A DNA stretch of 64,000 bases from Pseudomonadota bacterium (GTDB taxonomy: Bacteria; Pseudomonadota; Gammaproteobacteria; Burkholderiales; Burkholderiaceae_C): assembly GCA_020161145.1 (NCBI GenBank), contig JAIUPQ010000001.1, positions 124,001 through 188,000 of the forward strand. The letters run 5' to 3'. The notes beneath the pieces are model-generated. The model worked only from the letters and a program-made list of their open reading frames with translations, did not search any database and was not told the origin of the DNA. A program made the position numbers and the translations under genes. Position 1 is the stretch's first letter. Every line of letters starts with the position of its first letter. Below, piece after piece: positions 34,020 to 42,639 of the stretch.

Positions 34020-34634
34020 CTATTGTTCAGACGAGTGAGAGGCTGTTCCGCCCTTGATGCGCATGAATATTCTTCGTTTCTCCCTCCATGCGCGAAGTTC
34101 GAAGTTTTGTGCTCTAAGTTGTTGCTGCATTTCTGTCGTGAACGGCACCCCTTCCCTTGGTTTGGCGGGTGCTTTTGCTACGTTCTTCAATACTTCCTCT
34201 ACAGCGAGTACTTCGGCTTTCGTCCGTCCTATGTACTCTTGTGCCAATTCTGGCCTTTTGGTGAGTTTCATGAATCCGCCGTTGCCGACAAAATCGCAAA
34301 GTGCTTCAACATTGCTCTGCTCACCAGTTTGGAAACGATGGAAACCCTCATCAAGATACGCATAGAGCTGGTATGCCCTCTTTCGTGAGACGAGCAATGC
34401 ATCTCTAATTAGAATTTTGTATATTAGCAGTACTCCGGTGCGATGATTGCCGTCCTGGAAGTATTGGTTGGTGACTACGGAGTGTGCGGCATGGCAGATA
34501 TTGTAAATAGTTGATGATATTCCGCCCTCGCAGTATGTTGAGAGCCTTGTTTGGCCCCTTCTACTGGCGCTGAGCGTCCCGGTTCCGGTTATATCCCGAT
34601 TGCAATCAACGACATCTTGGTAATAGAAGGTCAT
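34020..34634 (-). CDS. Fic/Doc-like protein lacking the catalytic histidine
   Basis: A 204-residue AT-richer gene. The core NQYFQDGNHRTGVLLIY matches the Fic motif HxFx(D/E)GN(G/K)R in its FxDGNxR part, but the catalytic His position is Gln57 and the residue before Arg65 is His64. The preceding helix (SSTIYNICHAAHSVVTNQYF) and the following one fit the Fic fold. AMP-transferase activity is therefore doubtful; phosphotransferase, toxin-remnant or antidote roles are possible. GGAG precedes the ATG. It sits between two IS elements. Removing the right one would place it about 35 bases after the caspase-like gene on the same strand. Confidence 0.6.
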   Translation of the reverse strand: MTFYYQDVVDCNRDITGTGTLSASRRGQTRLSTYCEGGISSTIYNICHAAHSVVTNQYFQDGNHRTGVLLIYKILIRDALLVSRKRAYQLYAYLDEGFHRFQTGEQSNVEALCDFVGNGGFMKLTKRPELAQEYIGRTKAEVLAVEEVLKNVAKAPAKPREGVPFTTEMQQQLRAQNFELRAWREKRRIFMRIKGGTASHSSEQ

Positions 34635-34658
34635 AGGTCAACTCCATTCTGGTAAATT

Positions 34659-35760
34659 TAGGACTTACGCAAAAGCCATCCGAACAGACAGACTACGCAG
34701 CTCCTGACGCAGGTAGTTCGAGAGTATGTCGTGTTTGAGTTTGTACACCGCGATGCAGGCTGTTTTGGCCAAGGCCTTCAGCCGTACCTAAACCAAGACG
34801 GCGCGTGCGATGTGATTTATTTGAATCCTGGCCTTGCGGCATTGGTATTTCTCCACGCCAGTCAATTGTTTGAGTTCTCGATGAAACTGTTCAATCTTCC
34901 AACGCAAGGCGCACGCATCTTGTACGTCCTGTGTCGACTGCTGACCAAGGTCGTTGGTGACGACCCAATCCGTGCGGTTGGTTGAAACCACGACCCGGAA
35001 TAATTTCACCTTGTGTGCTTTGGGAAAACCCTTGATTTTGATGGTCTTGCCATGCTCAAGCTCAGGCGCGTTCCAATCCAGGCTGTCCACCCGCCGATAA
35101 GCGCGCTCGCTGCCGCTGTCGTCGACTTGGCGGTTGCTTTTGAGCGGGCAGCAGTGGCGCTTGCCCAGCGACTCGGCGAACAGCATCAAGTCTTTGGTGG
35201 CGTACCACGTATCGAAGAGCACATGGGAGAGTGTCAGCGCTTTGCTGGCGATGGCCGCCACCAGCATCTCGTGCACATGATCCAGCTTGGTCTTGCCATC
35301 GCCACCGGGGTCAAAGAGGCGGTAGTCCACGATCCAATACTGCCCCGTCTGGGGATTGACGTCCAGGCAATTGACCATGCCAATGCCCTTGATCACCCCA
35401 TGCGCATTGCCACTGTATTGCAGACGAACCAGATCCATGCAATGTGAATGACTCTTGTCCAGAATCGAGTCATCAAAAACCAGGCAACCGCGAGGCGAGG
35501 CCACGATATCGCCTTTGACGTGTTCCCAAATGATCTGCCCTGTCAGCTTGTCGCGACGCAGCAGTCGATTCACTGCGTCGTGGCTGACGCCTTGGGCGTG
35601 ATCAGCGAAGCGGGTCATCGTGTAATTGGTTTGAGTGGAAAGAAGAAACTGGCAGTAGTCAATTCGATTGATGCCCATGTGAGAAATTGAAGTGACACTT
35701 CCAATTATCTCAAATCACGAGCATATTGTCTATTTATTTATATAGTTTTCGCAGATCCTA
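34659..35760 (-). mobile_element. IS of the IS4/IS701 superfamily with a broken transposase, about 1.1 kb
   Basis: The left end TAGGACTTACGCAAAA (34659-34674) and the right end read inward, TAGGATCTGCGAAAAC (from 35760), match at 11 of 16 positions. They bracket the transposase pseudogene. The element lies 11 bases after the caspase-like stop codon and 24 bases before the Fic-like start codon. No clear target duplication is visible. Confidence 0.6.
34665..35678 (-). pseudogene. DDE transposase interrupted by an amber codon
   Basis: The frame from ATG 35678 runs 296 codons to a TAG at 34788-34790, then continues in the same frame to a TAA at 34665-34667, giving 338 codons in all. The part after the stop (VRLKALAKTACIAVYKLKHD, then ILSNYLRQEL) is the normal C-terminus of this transposase type. 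The stop replaces what is usually Trp (TGG to TAG) in AVLVWxRLK. Catalytic residues include LVFDDSILDKSHSH, LFDTWYATKD and RWKIEQFHRELKQ. It is probably inactive unless the stop is suppressed. Confidence 0.8.
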
Positions 35761-35771
35761 TGGCGGAATCT

Positions 35772-36341
35772 TTATACTGTCACTCGATTGCTGTTTGCTT
35801 TGCTAAAAAAATTCTCCCCCCAACGGAAAAATAAATACATGCCGACTCCAACTGTATATCCTTGAATGGTCAGGTTGTGATACCCTCTTGCCACCATATC
35901 ATCCCTGAAATTATGGGCAAAACTATCATTTGCCCCTGCCACTGACGGCATGGCGCTATGGCATGCGTGAATGCGAATTGTGACCTGTGAGGCGTGTGGG
36001 AGGCCGTGGCGCTCGAAGATGCCCCCAAGCTCAATGGCGGTGCATGAGTTGTGAATTGGATTTCCAGATTCTGTGTAAATGATGTGGTCGCCAGCTGCGC
36101 CATGTCCCATAACATATATTCTATGGTCAACATGAGTGTAACCATTAAATAGTGCGGAATGGACCGCATGGCCACCTGGTTCCATCTTGGATAGATATTT
36201 GTATCTGGCTCTTTCGCTTGTGATTGTGGGTGAAATACCGTGAAGCGAGACCTTTGCTGAACGAGTAAATATTGATTTTGGCCCAACGCCAATGTAATGC
36301 AAATTTTCGTGAAAGGGGTGAAGATACAATGGGCGAGGCAT
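35772..36341 (-). CDS. Caspase-like (clan CD) cysteine protease candidate downstream of clpV
   Basis: The 189-residue product, AT-richer than its neighbours, has a His in RIYVMGHGAAGDHIIY (His80) and a Cys in VTIRIHACHSAMPS (Cys127). Each follows a hydrophobic strand and they are 47 residues apart. This is the layout of clan CD peptidases (caspases, gingipains, C80 toxin proteases). No signal peptide or PAAR/Rhs domain is seen. It lies 38 bases after the clpV stop on the same strand, so it may be a T6SS cargo. The protease call is by motif and spacing only; no family match could be checked. Confidence 0.5.
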   Translation of the reverse strand: MPRPLYLHPFHENLHYIGVGPKSIFTRSAKVSLHGISPTITSERARYKYLSKMEPGGHAVHSALFNGYTHVDHRIYVMGHGAAGDHIIYTESGNPIHNSCTAIELGGIFERHGLPHASQVTIRIHACHSAMPSVAGANDSFAHNFRDDMVARGYHNLTIQGYTVGVGMYLFFRWGENFFSKANSNRVTV

Positions 36342-36379
36342 TTAATTCTCCTTCCAAGTTAATTTAAATTTTCTACAAT

Positions 36380-39127
36380 TCAGGCATTGAAATCTGAAAT
36401 TACAGTTTCTACTCTTCCAAACCCATACCCAAAAGTGTCCTTGGTCACCCCCACCTGAACCCCCTCAATCGCCTCCCCCTTGAGCATTCGCTCCAGAAAT
36501 GCCCTTGAGACCTCCGGCAACATGGTGTTGGTCAAGATCGCATCAATCATCCGCCCCCCACTCTCCCCCTCGGTACAGCGCGACACCACCAGCCGCACCA
36601 CCTCGTCCGAGTAGCTGAACGGCACCTGGTAGCGCCCCTCCACCCGCTTCTTGATGCGCTCCAGCTGCAGCCGCACGATCTGACCCAGCATGGCGTCGGT
36701 CAGTGGGTAGTAGGGGATGGACACCAGCCGGCCTAGCAGCGCGGGCGGAAAGACCTTGAGCAGCGGCTCGCGCAGCGCCTTGTTCAGCGCCTCGGGGTCA
36801 GGCAGCAGGTCGGGGTCGGCGCACAGGCCGGCGATCAGCTCGGTGCCGGCGTTGGTGGTCAGCAAAATCAGCGTGTTCTTGAAGTCGATGACGCGGCCCT
36901 CGCCGTCTTCCATCCAGCCCTTGTCAAACACCTGGAAGAACAGCTCGTGCACGTCGGGGTGGGCTTTTTCCACCTCGTCCAGCAGCACCACGCTGTAGGG
37001 CTTGCGGCGCACGGCTTCGGTGAGCACGCCGCCTTCGCCGTAGCCCACGTAGCCGGGCGGTGCGCCCTTGAGCGAGCTGACGGTGTGCGCCTCCTGGTAC
37101 TCGCTCATGTTGATGGTGATGAGGTTGTGCTCGCCGCCGTACATCGCCTCGGCCAGCGCCAGCGCGGTTTCGGTCTTGCCCACGCCCGAGGTGCCGGCCA
37201 GCAAAAAGACGCCAATGGGCTTTTGCGGGTTGTCCAGCCCGGCGCGCGAGGTCTGGATGCGGCGGGCAATCATCTCCATCGCGTGGTCCTGGCCTATCAC
37301 GCGCTGGGCCAGCAACTGCGGCAGGTTGAGCAGGGTCTCGATCTCGTTGGCCGCCATGCGGCCCACGGGGATGCCCGTCCAGTCGCCCACCACGGTGGCC
37401 ACGGCCTGGTGGTCCACGGTGGGCAGGATCAGCGGCGCCTCGCCTTGCAGTGCGGTCAGCTCGGCCTGCACCTGTTGCAACTCGGCCAGCGCGTCGGTGC
37501 GCTCGCCCTCGGTCAGCGGCGGGGGCAGGGCGCCGGCGCCGGCTGCAGCCTGGGTTTCCAGTGCGCTGGCCGTGCCCTCCACGGGCGCCAGGCCCGCGCG
37601 CAGCCTGGCGCGCAGCGCCAGCAGGCGGTCCACCAGCGCCTTCTCTTGCTGCCAGCGCGCGTCCAGCACGGCCAGGCGCGCCTGCTCGTCGGTCAGTTGT
37701 GCGGCCACGGCGGCCGCACGCTCGCCGGTGGCCAGGCCGATGGCGGCCTCGCGGGCGATGATGCCGGCCTCGGTCTCCAGACCAGCGATGCGCTGGCGGT
37801 TGTCGTCCACCGCCGCCGGGGTGGCGTGCAGGCTGACGGCCACGCGGGCGCAGGCGGTGTCCAGCAGGCTGACGGCCTTGTCGGGCAACTGGCGGGCCGG
37901 GATGTAGCGGTGGCTGAGGCGCACGGCGGCCTCCAGCGCCTCGTCGAGGATTTGCACCCGGTGGTGGCGCTCCATGGTGCTGGCCACGCCGCGCAGCATC
38001 AGGATGGCCTTGGCCTCGTCGGGCTCGTCCACCTGCACGCTCTGGAAGCGCCGCGTCAGCGCCGGGTCTTTCTCGATGTGCTTTTTGTACTCGGCAAACG
38101 TGGTGGCGCCGATGGTGCGCAGCTCGCCGCGCGCCAGCGCGGGCTTGAGCAGGTTGGCGGCGTCGCCGGTGCCGGCGGCGCCGCCCGCGCCCACCAGCGT
38201 GTGGGTTTCGTCAATGAACAAGATGATGGGCTTGGGGCTGGCCTGCACCTCGTCGATGACGGCGCGCAGCCGCTGCTCGAACTCGCCCTTCATGCTGGCG
38301 CCGGCCTGCAGCAGGCCCACGTCCAGCGCGCGCAGGCTCACGTCCTTGAGCGTGGGCGGCACGTCGCCGCGCGCGATGCGCTGGGCAAAACCCTCCACCA
38401 CGGCGGTCTTGCCCACGCCGGCCTCGCCGATCAGGATGGGGTTGTTCTGGCGGCGCCGCATCAAGATGTCCACCACCTGGCGGATCTCGTCGTCGCGGCC
38501 CACGATGGGGTCCATCTTGCCGCTGCGCGCGGCGTCGGTCAGGTCGGTGGTGTAGCGCTGCAAGGCCTCTTGCTTGCCCATGGCGGCGGGGGCGATGGCG
38601 CCGCTGGCCTCGCCCGGGGCCGCGCTGCCGTCGCTGGCGGCCTGGCCGGCCTCGGGTGAGCCGCCCAGCAGGTCGTCAAAGCGGTCGCTCAGGTCGTCGA
38701 GCTTGACGCGCTCGAACTGGCGCGAGATGGCCAGCAGCGCGTGGCGCAGCGTGGGTGTCTTGAGCAGGCCCACCAGCAGGTAGCCGGTGCGCACCTGGCG
38801 GTCGCCGAACATCAGCGTGCCATAGACCCAGCCGCGCTCGACGGCGGTCTCCACCAGCGTAGAGAGGTCGGTCACGCTGCTGGCGCCGCGCGGCAGCCGG
38901 TCCAGCGCGGTGGTCAAGTCGGCGGCCAGCAGCGAGGCGTCCAGCTCGTAGTGGCGGGCGATGCGGTGCAGGTCGGAGTCGGCCGTGTTCAGGATTTGCT
39001 GCAGCCAGTGCTGCAACTCCACATAGGGGTTGCCGCGCAGCTTGCACAGCACGGTGGCGCCCTCGATGGCCTTGTAGGCCAGCGGACCCAGCTTGCCAAA
39101 GAGGGCGGTGCGGCTGATTTCGGCCAT
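36380..39127 (-). CDS. clpV: T6SS AAA+ unfoldase ClpV (TssH)
   Basis: ClpV recycles the contracted TssBC sheath. The ATG at 39127 (AAGGAG upstream) gives 915 residues; the open frame upstream is shadow of tssG. It has an N-terminal Clp-N domain binding the TssC helix, then two AAA+ modules: Walker A GEAGVGKT at 234-241 with ILFIDETHTLVGAGG, and Walker A GTSGVGKT at 645-652 with VVLLDEVEKAHPDV. The middle domain coiled coil lies between them. All key residues are present. Last core gene of the tssA operon. Confidence 0.96.
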   Translation of the reverse strand: MAEISRTALFGKLGPLAYKAIEGATVLCKLRGNPYVELQHWLQQILNTADSDLHRIARHYELDASLLAADLTTALDRLPRGASSVTDLSTLVETAVERGWVYGTLMFGDRQVRTGYLLVGLLKTPTLRHALLAISRQFERVKLDDLSDRFDDLLGGSPEAGQAASDGSAAPGEASGAIAPAAMGKQEALQRYTTDLTDAARSGKMDPIVGRDDEIRQVVDILMRRRQNNPILIGEAGVGKTAVVEGFAQRIARGDVPPTLKDVSLRALDVGLLQAGASMKGEFEQRLRAVIDEVQASPKPIILFIDETHTLVGAGGAAGTGDAANLLKPALARGELRTIGATTFAEYKKHIEKDPALTRRFQSVQVDEPDEAKAILMLRGVASTMERHHRVQILDEALEAAVRLSHRYIPARQLPDKAVSLLDTACARVAVSLHATPAAVDDNRQRIAGLETEAGIIAREAAIGLATGERAAAVAAQLTDEQARLAVLDARWQQEKALVDRLLALRARLRAGLAPVEGTASALETQAAAGAGALPPPLTEGERTDALAELQQVQAELTALQGEAPLILPTVDHQAVATVVGDWTGIPVGRMAANEIETLLNLPQLLAQRVIGQDHAMEMIARRIQTSRAGLDNPQKPIGVFLLAGTSGVGKTETALALAEAMYGGEHNLITINMSEYQEAHTVSSLKGAPPGYVGYGEGGVLTEAVRRKPYSVVLLDEVEKAHPDVHELFFQVFDKGWMEDGEGRVIDFKNTLILLTTNAGTELIAGLCADPDLLPDPEALNKALREPLLKVFPPALLGRLVSIPYYPLTDAMLGQIVRLQLERIKKRVEGRYQVPFSYSDEVVRLVVSRCTEGESGGRMIDAILTNTMLPEVSRAFLERMLKGEAIEGVQVGVTKDTFGYGFGRVETVISDFNA

Positions 39128-39140
39128 GGCAAGGGCTCCT

Positions 39141-40175
39141 TCAGGTGAGGCGCAGGTGCAGGGCTGCGCTGTCGGGGTGGGGCTGGCGGCGGCCCAGCCA
39201 GGCGGTCTGGCCCAGGCGGCCGAGGCGGCCATGTGGGCGCTGGCGGCCCAGGTGCAGGCGCGGCACCGCGCTGCCGCGCAGCGTGACGCGCGCGTCCACG
39301 GCCACGGCCAGGCCCAGGATTTCGTGCACGGCATCGCGCAGCGCCAGCCGCGTGGGCTGGCCCGGCAACAGGCGCAGCCACTCGGGCAGTGCCAGCGGCC
39401 CGATGTGCAGCCGCGTGTGCGACTGCCGGTCCCACACCCGGCTGCCCAGCGTGGCGCCACCGCCCAGGCCGGCGTGGGCGCGGCCCAGGCGGCTGCGGTC
39501 GGCCGCGTCCAGCGCCAGCCAGTGGCCGGCGCAAGGCTGCACGCGCACCGGCAGGCCCAGGTAGTGGCCCACGAACTTGGCCAGGCCTTCGGCGCTGCGT
39601 GGCCCGCGCGCCAGCCAGCCGGCGTGCAGGCGCTTGGCGTTGTCGGCCACCCGGCTGCGCTGCACAAACGCGGAGCCGCCCTGGCCGTAGAGGCTGGCCA
39701 GCCAGCGGGCGTGGGCGTCGTCCGCGGGGCGGTCGTGGTGCACCTCGGGGCGGGCCTGGGCCCAGGCCCGAAAGAACAGCAGCAGCGCGCGGTGGTGGAA
39801 GACGTCGGCAAAGCGGGCCAGCGTGGGGTCGCCCGCGTGCTGGGCCCGGCTGCGCGCGTACTCGGTCAGGTGCAGCGGCAGCGCGCCCATGGGGCCGAAG
39901 AGGCCCAGTGCGCGCTGGCCGATGCGGGGAGCACCGGCGCCCAGGGTGACGCTGTGCACGGTGGCGGGGGCAAAGTCCAGCTCGGCGTCCTGGCCCAGGC
40001 GCAGCGGCTCGTCGCGCGGGCGCAGCGCCTGACCCAGCCGGGGCAGCTCGGGGTGCAGGGCCTGGATGCGGCGCAGCAGCGCCAGCAGGTCGTGGGCGTG
40101 GGGCTGGGCGGCCAGCGCGGCCCACAGCCGCTGGCGGTCGGCGGTGAGGTCGGCGGGGCGGTCGGCGGGGCTCAC
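39141..40175 (-). CDS. tssG: T6SS baseplate protein TssG
   Basis: TssG makes the baseplate wedge with TssE and TssF. The GTG at 40175 overlaps the tssF stop (GTGA) and gives 344 residues starting VSPADRPADLTADRQRLWAA. Family features are HDLLALLRRIQALHPELPRL near residue 25 and FGPMGALPLHLTEYARSRAQ. The longer frame upstream lies within tssF and is not homologous. It ends 13 bases before clpV. Confidence 0.93.
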   Translation of the reverse strand: MSPADRPADLTADRQRLWAALAAQPHAHDLLALLRRIQALHPELPRLGQALRPRDEPLRLGQDAELDFAPATVHSVTLGAGAPRIGQRALGLFGPMGALPLHLTEYARSRAQHAGDPTLARFADVFHHRALLLFFRAWAQARPEVHHDRPADDAHARWLASLYGQGGSAFVQRSRVADNAKRLHAGWLARGPRSAEGLAKFVGHYLGLPVRVQPCAGHWLALDAADRSRLGRAHAGLGGGATLGSRVWDRQSHTRLHIGPLALPEWLRLLPGQPTRLALRDAVHEILGLAVAVDARVTLRGSAVPRLHLGRQRPHGRLGRLGQTAWLGRRQPHPDSAALHLRLT

Positions 40176-42097
40176 AGCAGCGGCCCCTGGCCCAGGCGCG
40201 GTGGCCAGGCCATGATGAGGCCGCGCGTGGCGCTGTGCAGCTCGGTCTCGGTGAAGCTGTTGACGGCGGCGTGGCGGGCAAACCAGCGCTCGAGCACGCT
40301 GCCCAGCAGGGCGGCGGCGCTGCCGTGCAGGCCCAGCTCGTCCACCTCGATGCGGATGCGCACGCCGCTGCCGAATGCCAGCCGTCCGGCGCCGGGCAAG
40401 CGGCGGGTGACGGTCTGGGCGCTGACGCCATGCAGGCTCTCCACCTGCTTGCGCCAACCGGCGTCGGCCGGGTGGCCGTGCAGCAGCAGCAGGCTGCGCA
40501 GCGCGGCGGCGGCCCGGGCGGGGTCTTCGCCGGCGATGCTGAGGTGGTTGAGCGTCAACTGGCTGACCAGCGCCCAGCCCTCGTCGCCGCGCGGCAGCCG
40601 TGGCACCACGGGCGTGGGGCCGCGCAGCACCTGCACGGCGGCCACCGGGGCGGTGGCGTCCAGCGTCCAGTTGGCGCGGGCGGCGCCGCCCGCGCCTTGC
40701 TGGCCGGCACCGGGCAGCAGCATGGGCAGGTCGCGGTTGCTGACCAGGGCCTGGACGGCCAGCTGGCGCAGGTCGGCACCGTAGGGCGCGTGCGCCGGGT
40801 CGACCAGCGCGATGAACACTTCGCTGCCCACGTAGGCCGAGCGCGTGCCCTGGTCGCGCTGCTGCTGTGAGGCCAGGCGCGGCTCGCGGCGCAGCGTGTA
40901 GTAGGCGCGGTGCTGCGGGCCTTCGGTGTGGTGGGCGGTGTAGAGCGGGGCGAAGGTCTGCTCGGCCACCGCGCCGGTGCCGTGGCCGGTGACGGCGGTA
41001 ACGGTGTGGACTTCAAAGTCCATGGGCCGGGTGCGGTCGGGCACCAGGTGGTGTTCGTGGGCGGGCGTGCCCAGGCCGCCGCCGGTGTTGGCGCCGACCA
41101 GGCTGACGCGATCCAGCCGCTTGGCGAACAGGTTGATGGCGGGCGTGCAGTACAGCGCCAGGCTGTGGGCATCGACCAGTGCCTCCAGCGCGGCGTCTTC
41201 GCGCGCCAGGGCGATGACGATGTCCAGGCGATCGCCCGCCACCGCGCGCAGGCGCGGCGCCAGACCACGCAACTCGAAGCCCATCAGCCGCTGCGGCATG
41301 GCGGCGTACTCCTGCAGCAGCCGATGGCCCGAGAAGCCGGTGGGGGTTTCGGGCAGCAAAGCCTGGTCGTCGTCAAAGCCTTGCTGGGCCAGGCTGGCGG
41401 CATCGGCCCACTGCCCGGCCGGCGCGGTGGCGGTGGGCACGAAGGTGCCAAGGGTGGCGGTGGCCAGCAGCTCGAACAGGCGCAGCGCGGTGTCGTCGGG
41501 GGCGGCCAGGTAGAAGGGCAGTCGGTCCAGCGGCAGCGCGCGCGCGGCCAGGCCGCCGTGCACACGCAGCGACAGGCGCAGCACGGCGCGGGTCTGGTGC
41601 GCGGGGTGGGCCTGGGGCAGCAGGGCCAGCGGCAGGTCGGTGGCGTGGTTCAGGTAGCGCACGCCGGTCAGCTCCAGCGGCCACAGGGTGACGGCGTGGC
41701 CGGTGCGGAATTCGCAATGCGTGCCCTGGCCGCGCGCGAGCTGGCTGGTGAGGCTGGCGCCGCGTGGCAGCGTGACGCCCTGGGCCAGCGCCGGGTCCAT
41801 CCAGTCGGGTTGCAGCCGGGCCACCAGCATGGCGGGCACGGGGGCCAGGAAGTTGGGCGCCACGGCGGCCAGCAGGCTTTGCACGAAGCGCGGGTATTCG
41901 GCGTCGAGCTTGAGCTGGGTGCGCGCGGCCATGAAGGCAAAGCCTTCCAGCAGGCGCTCGACATAAGGGTCGGCCACCTCCAGGCCGTCCATGGTCAGGC
42001 GCCCGGCGATCTTGGGGAAGGCCTGGGCGAACTCGGCACCGACCTCGCGCAGATGGGCCAGTTCCTGGTTGTAGCGGGCGAGCAGGCCGGGGTCCAT
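40172..42097 (-). CDS. tssF: T6SS baseplate protein TssF
   Basis: The 641-residue TssF starts MDPGLLARYNQELAHLREVG and has the family motifs FPKIAGRLTMDGLEVADPYV, ERLLEGFAFMAARTQLKLDA and ACTPAINLF-like CTPAINLFAKRLDRV. TssF dimerises around TssG in the wedge and holds the VgrG hub. Its ATG overlaps the tssE stop by one base (TGATG). Full length. Confidence 0.95.
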   Translation of the reverse strand: MDPGLLARYNQELAHLREVGAEFAQAFPKIAGRLTMDGLEVADPYVERLLEGFAFMAARTQLKLDAEYPRFVQSLLAAVAPNFLAPVPAMLVARLQPDWMDPALAQGVTLPRGASLTSQLARGQGTHCEFRTGHAVTLWPLELTGVRYLNHATDLPLALLPQAHPAHQTRAVLRLSLRVHGGLAARALPLDRLPFYLAAPDDTALRLFELLATATLGTFVPTATAPAGQWADAASLAQQGFDDDQALLPETPTGFSGHRLLQEYAAMPQRLMGFELRGLAPRLRAVAGDRLDIVIALAREDAALEALVDAHSLALYCTPAINLFAKRLDRVSLVGANTGGGLGTPAHEHHLVPDRTRPMDFEVHTVTAVTGHGTGAVAEQTFAPLYTAHHTEGPQHRAYYTLRREPRLASQQQRDQGTRSAYVGSEVFIALVDPAHAPYGADLRQLAVQALVSNRDLPMLLPGAGQQGAGGAARANWTLDATAPVAAVQVLRGPTPVVPRLPRGDEGWALVSQLTLNHLSIAGEDPARAAAALRSLLLLHGHPADAGWRKQVESLHGVSAQTVTRRLPGAGRLAFGSGVRIRIEVDELGLHGSAAALLGSVLERWFARHAAVNSFTETELHSATRGLIMAWPPRLGQGPLL

Positions 42098-42627
42098 CAG
42101 CGGCGTCCTGAGGCCAGGGGGGCGGGCGCGGCGTCACGCACCTGGACCTGGCCGGCCTCCAGATCGAACGCGGTGCGCAGCAGCAGCTCCAGCGGGATGG
42201 GTTGGGCCCACAGGTGGCCCCGGATGTCGAACTCGATGACGTTGTGGGCGTCGAGCAGGAACTGGTCTTCGCGCACGCCGACGGTCAAGGTGTCGGCCAG
42301 GATGCGCGGCTCGTAGCGCACGATGGCCTCGCGCAGCGCCGCCGCGAGCTGGCCCAGATCGATCTGCGTGGCCAGTTGGCCCGACAACGCGGGAAGGCCG
42401 TAGTTCAGCGTGGAGCGGGCAGCCAGCGGCGCGGCGGCGGCCTCGGCGGGGCGCAGCGGCTGCACGGTGTTGAGCAGCCAGGTCAGGTCGCGCAGCACGG
42501 CGGCGCGCAACTGGGTCTTGTCCAGGCCGCGGTGGTCGTCGGGGTCACGGGCGATGTCGGGCTGGTCGTCGCACAGGCGATCGAGCAAGGCCGGTTGGAG
42601 GCGGGCGCGCGGGTCGCTGGCGGCCAT
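42097..42627 (-). CDS. tssE: T6SS baseplate protein TssE (gp25-like)
   Basis: A 176-residue gp25-like protein that starts the sheath on the baseplate. It has LLDRLCDDQPDI at the N-terminus, LRRDLTWLLN-like VLRDLTWLLNTVQPL, and the conserved TLNYGLPALSG and ILRYEPR-like IVRYEPRILADTL. The Glu-Pro-Arg motif of gp25 is intact. Coupled to tssF by a one-base overlap and 12 bases after tagJ. Confidence 0.93.
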   Translation of the reverse strand: MAASDPRARLQPALLDRLCDDQPDIARDPDDHRGLDKTQLRAAVLRDLTWLLNTVQPLRPAEAAAAPLAARSTLNYGLPALSGQLATQIDLGQLAAALREAIVRYEPRILADTLTVGVREDQFLLDAHNVIEFDIRGHLWAQPIPLELLLRTAFDLEAGQVQVRDAAPAPLASGRR

Positions 42628-42639
42628 GATGGGCTCGCG

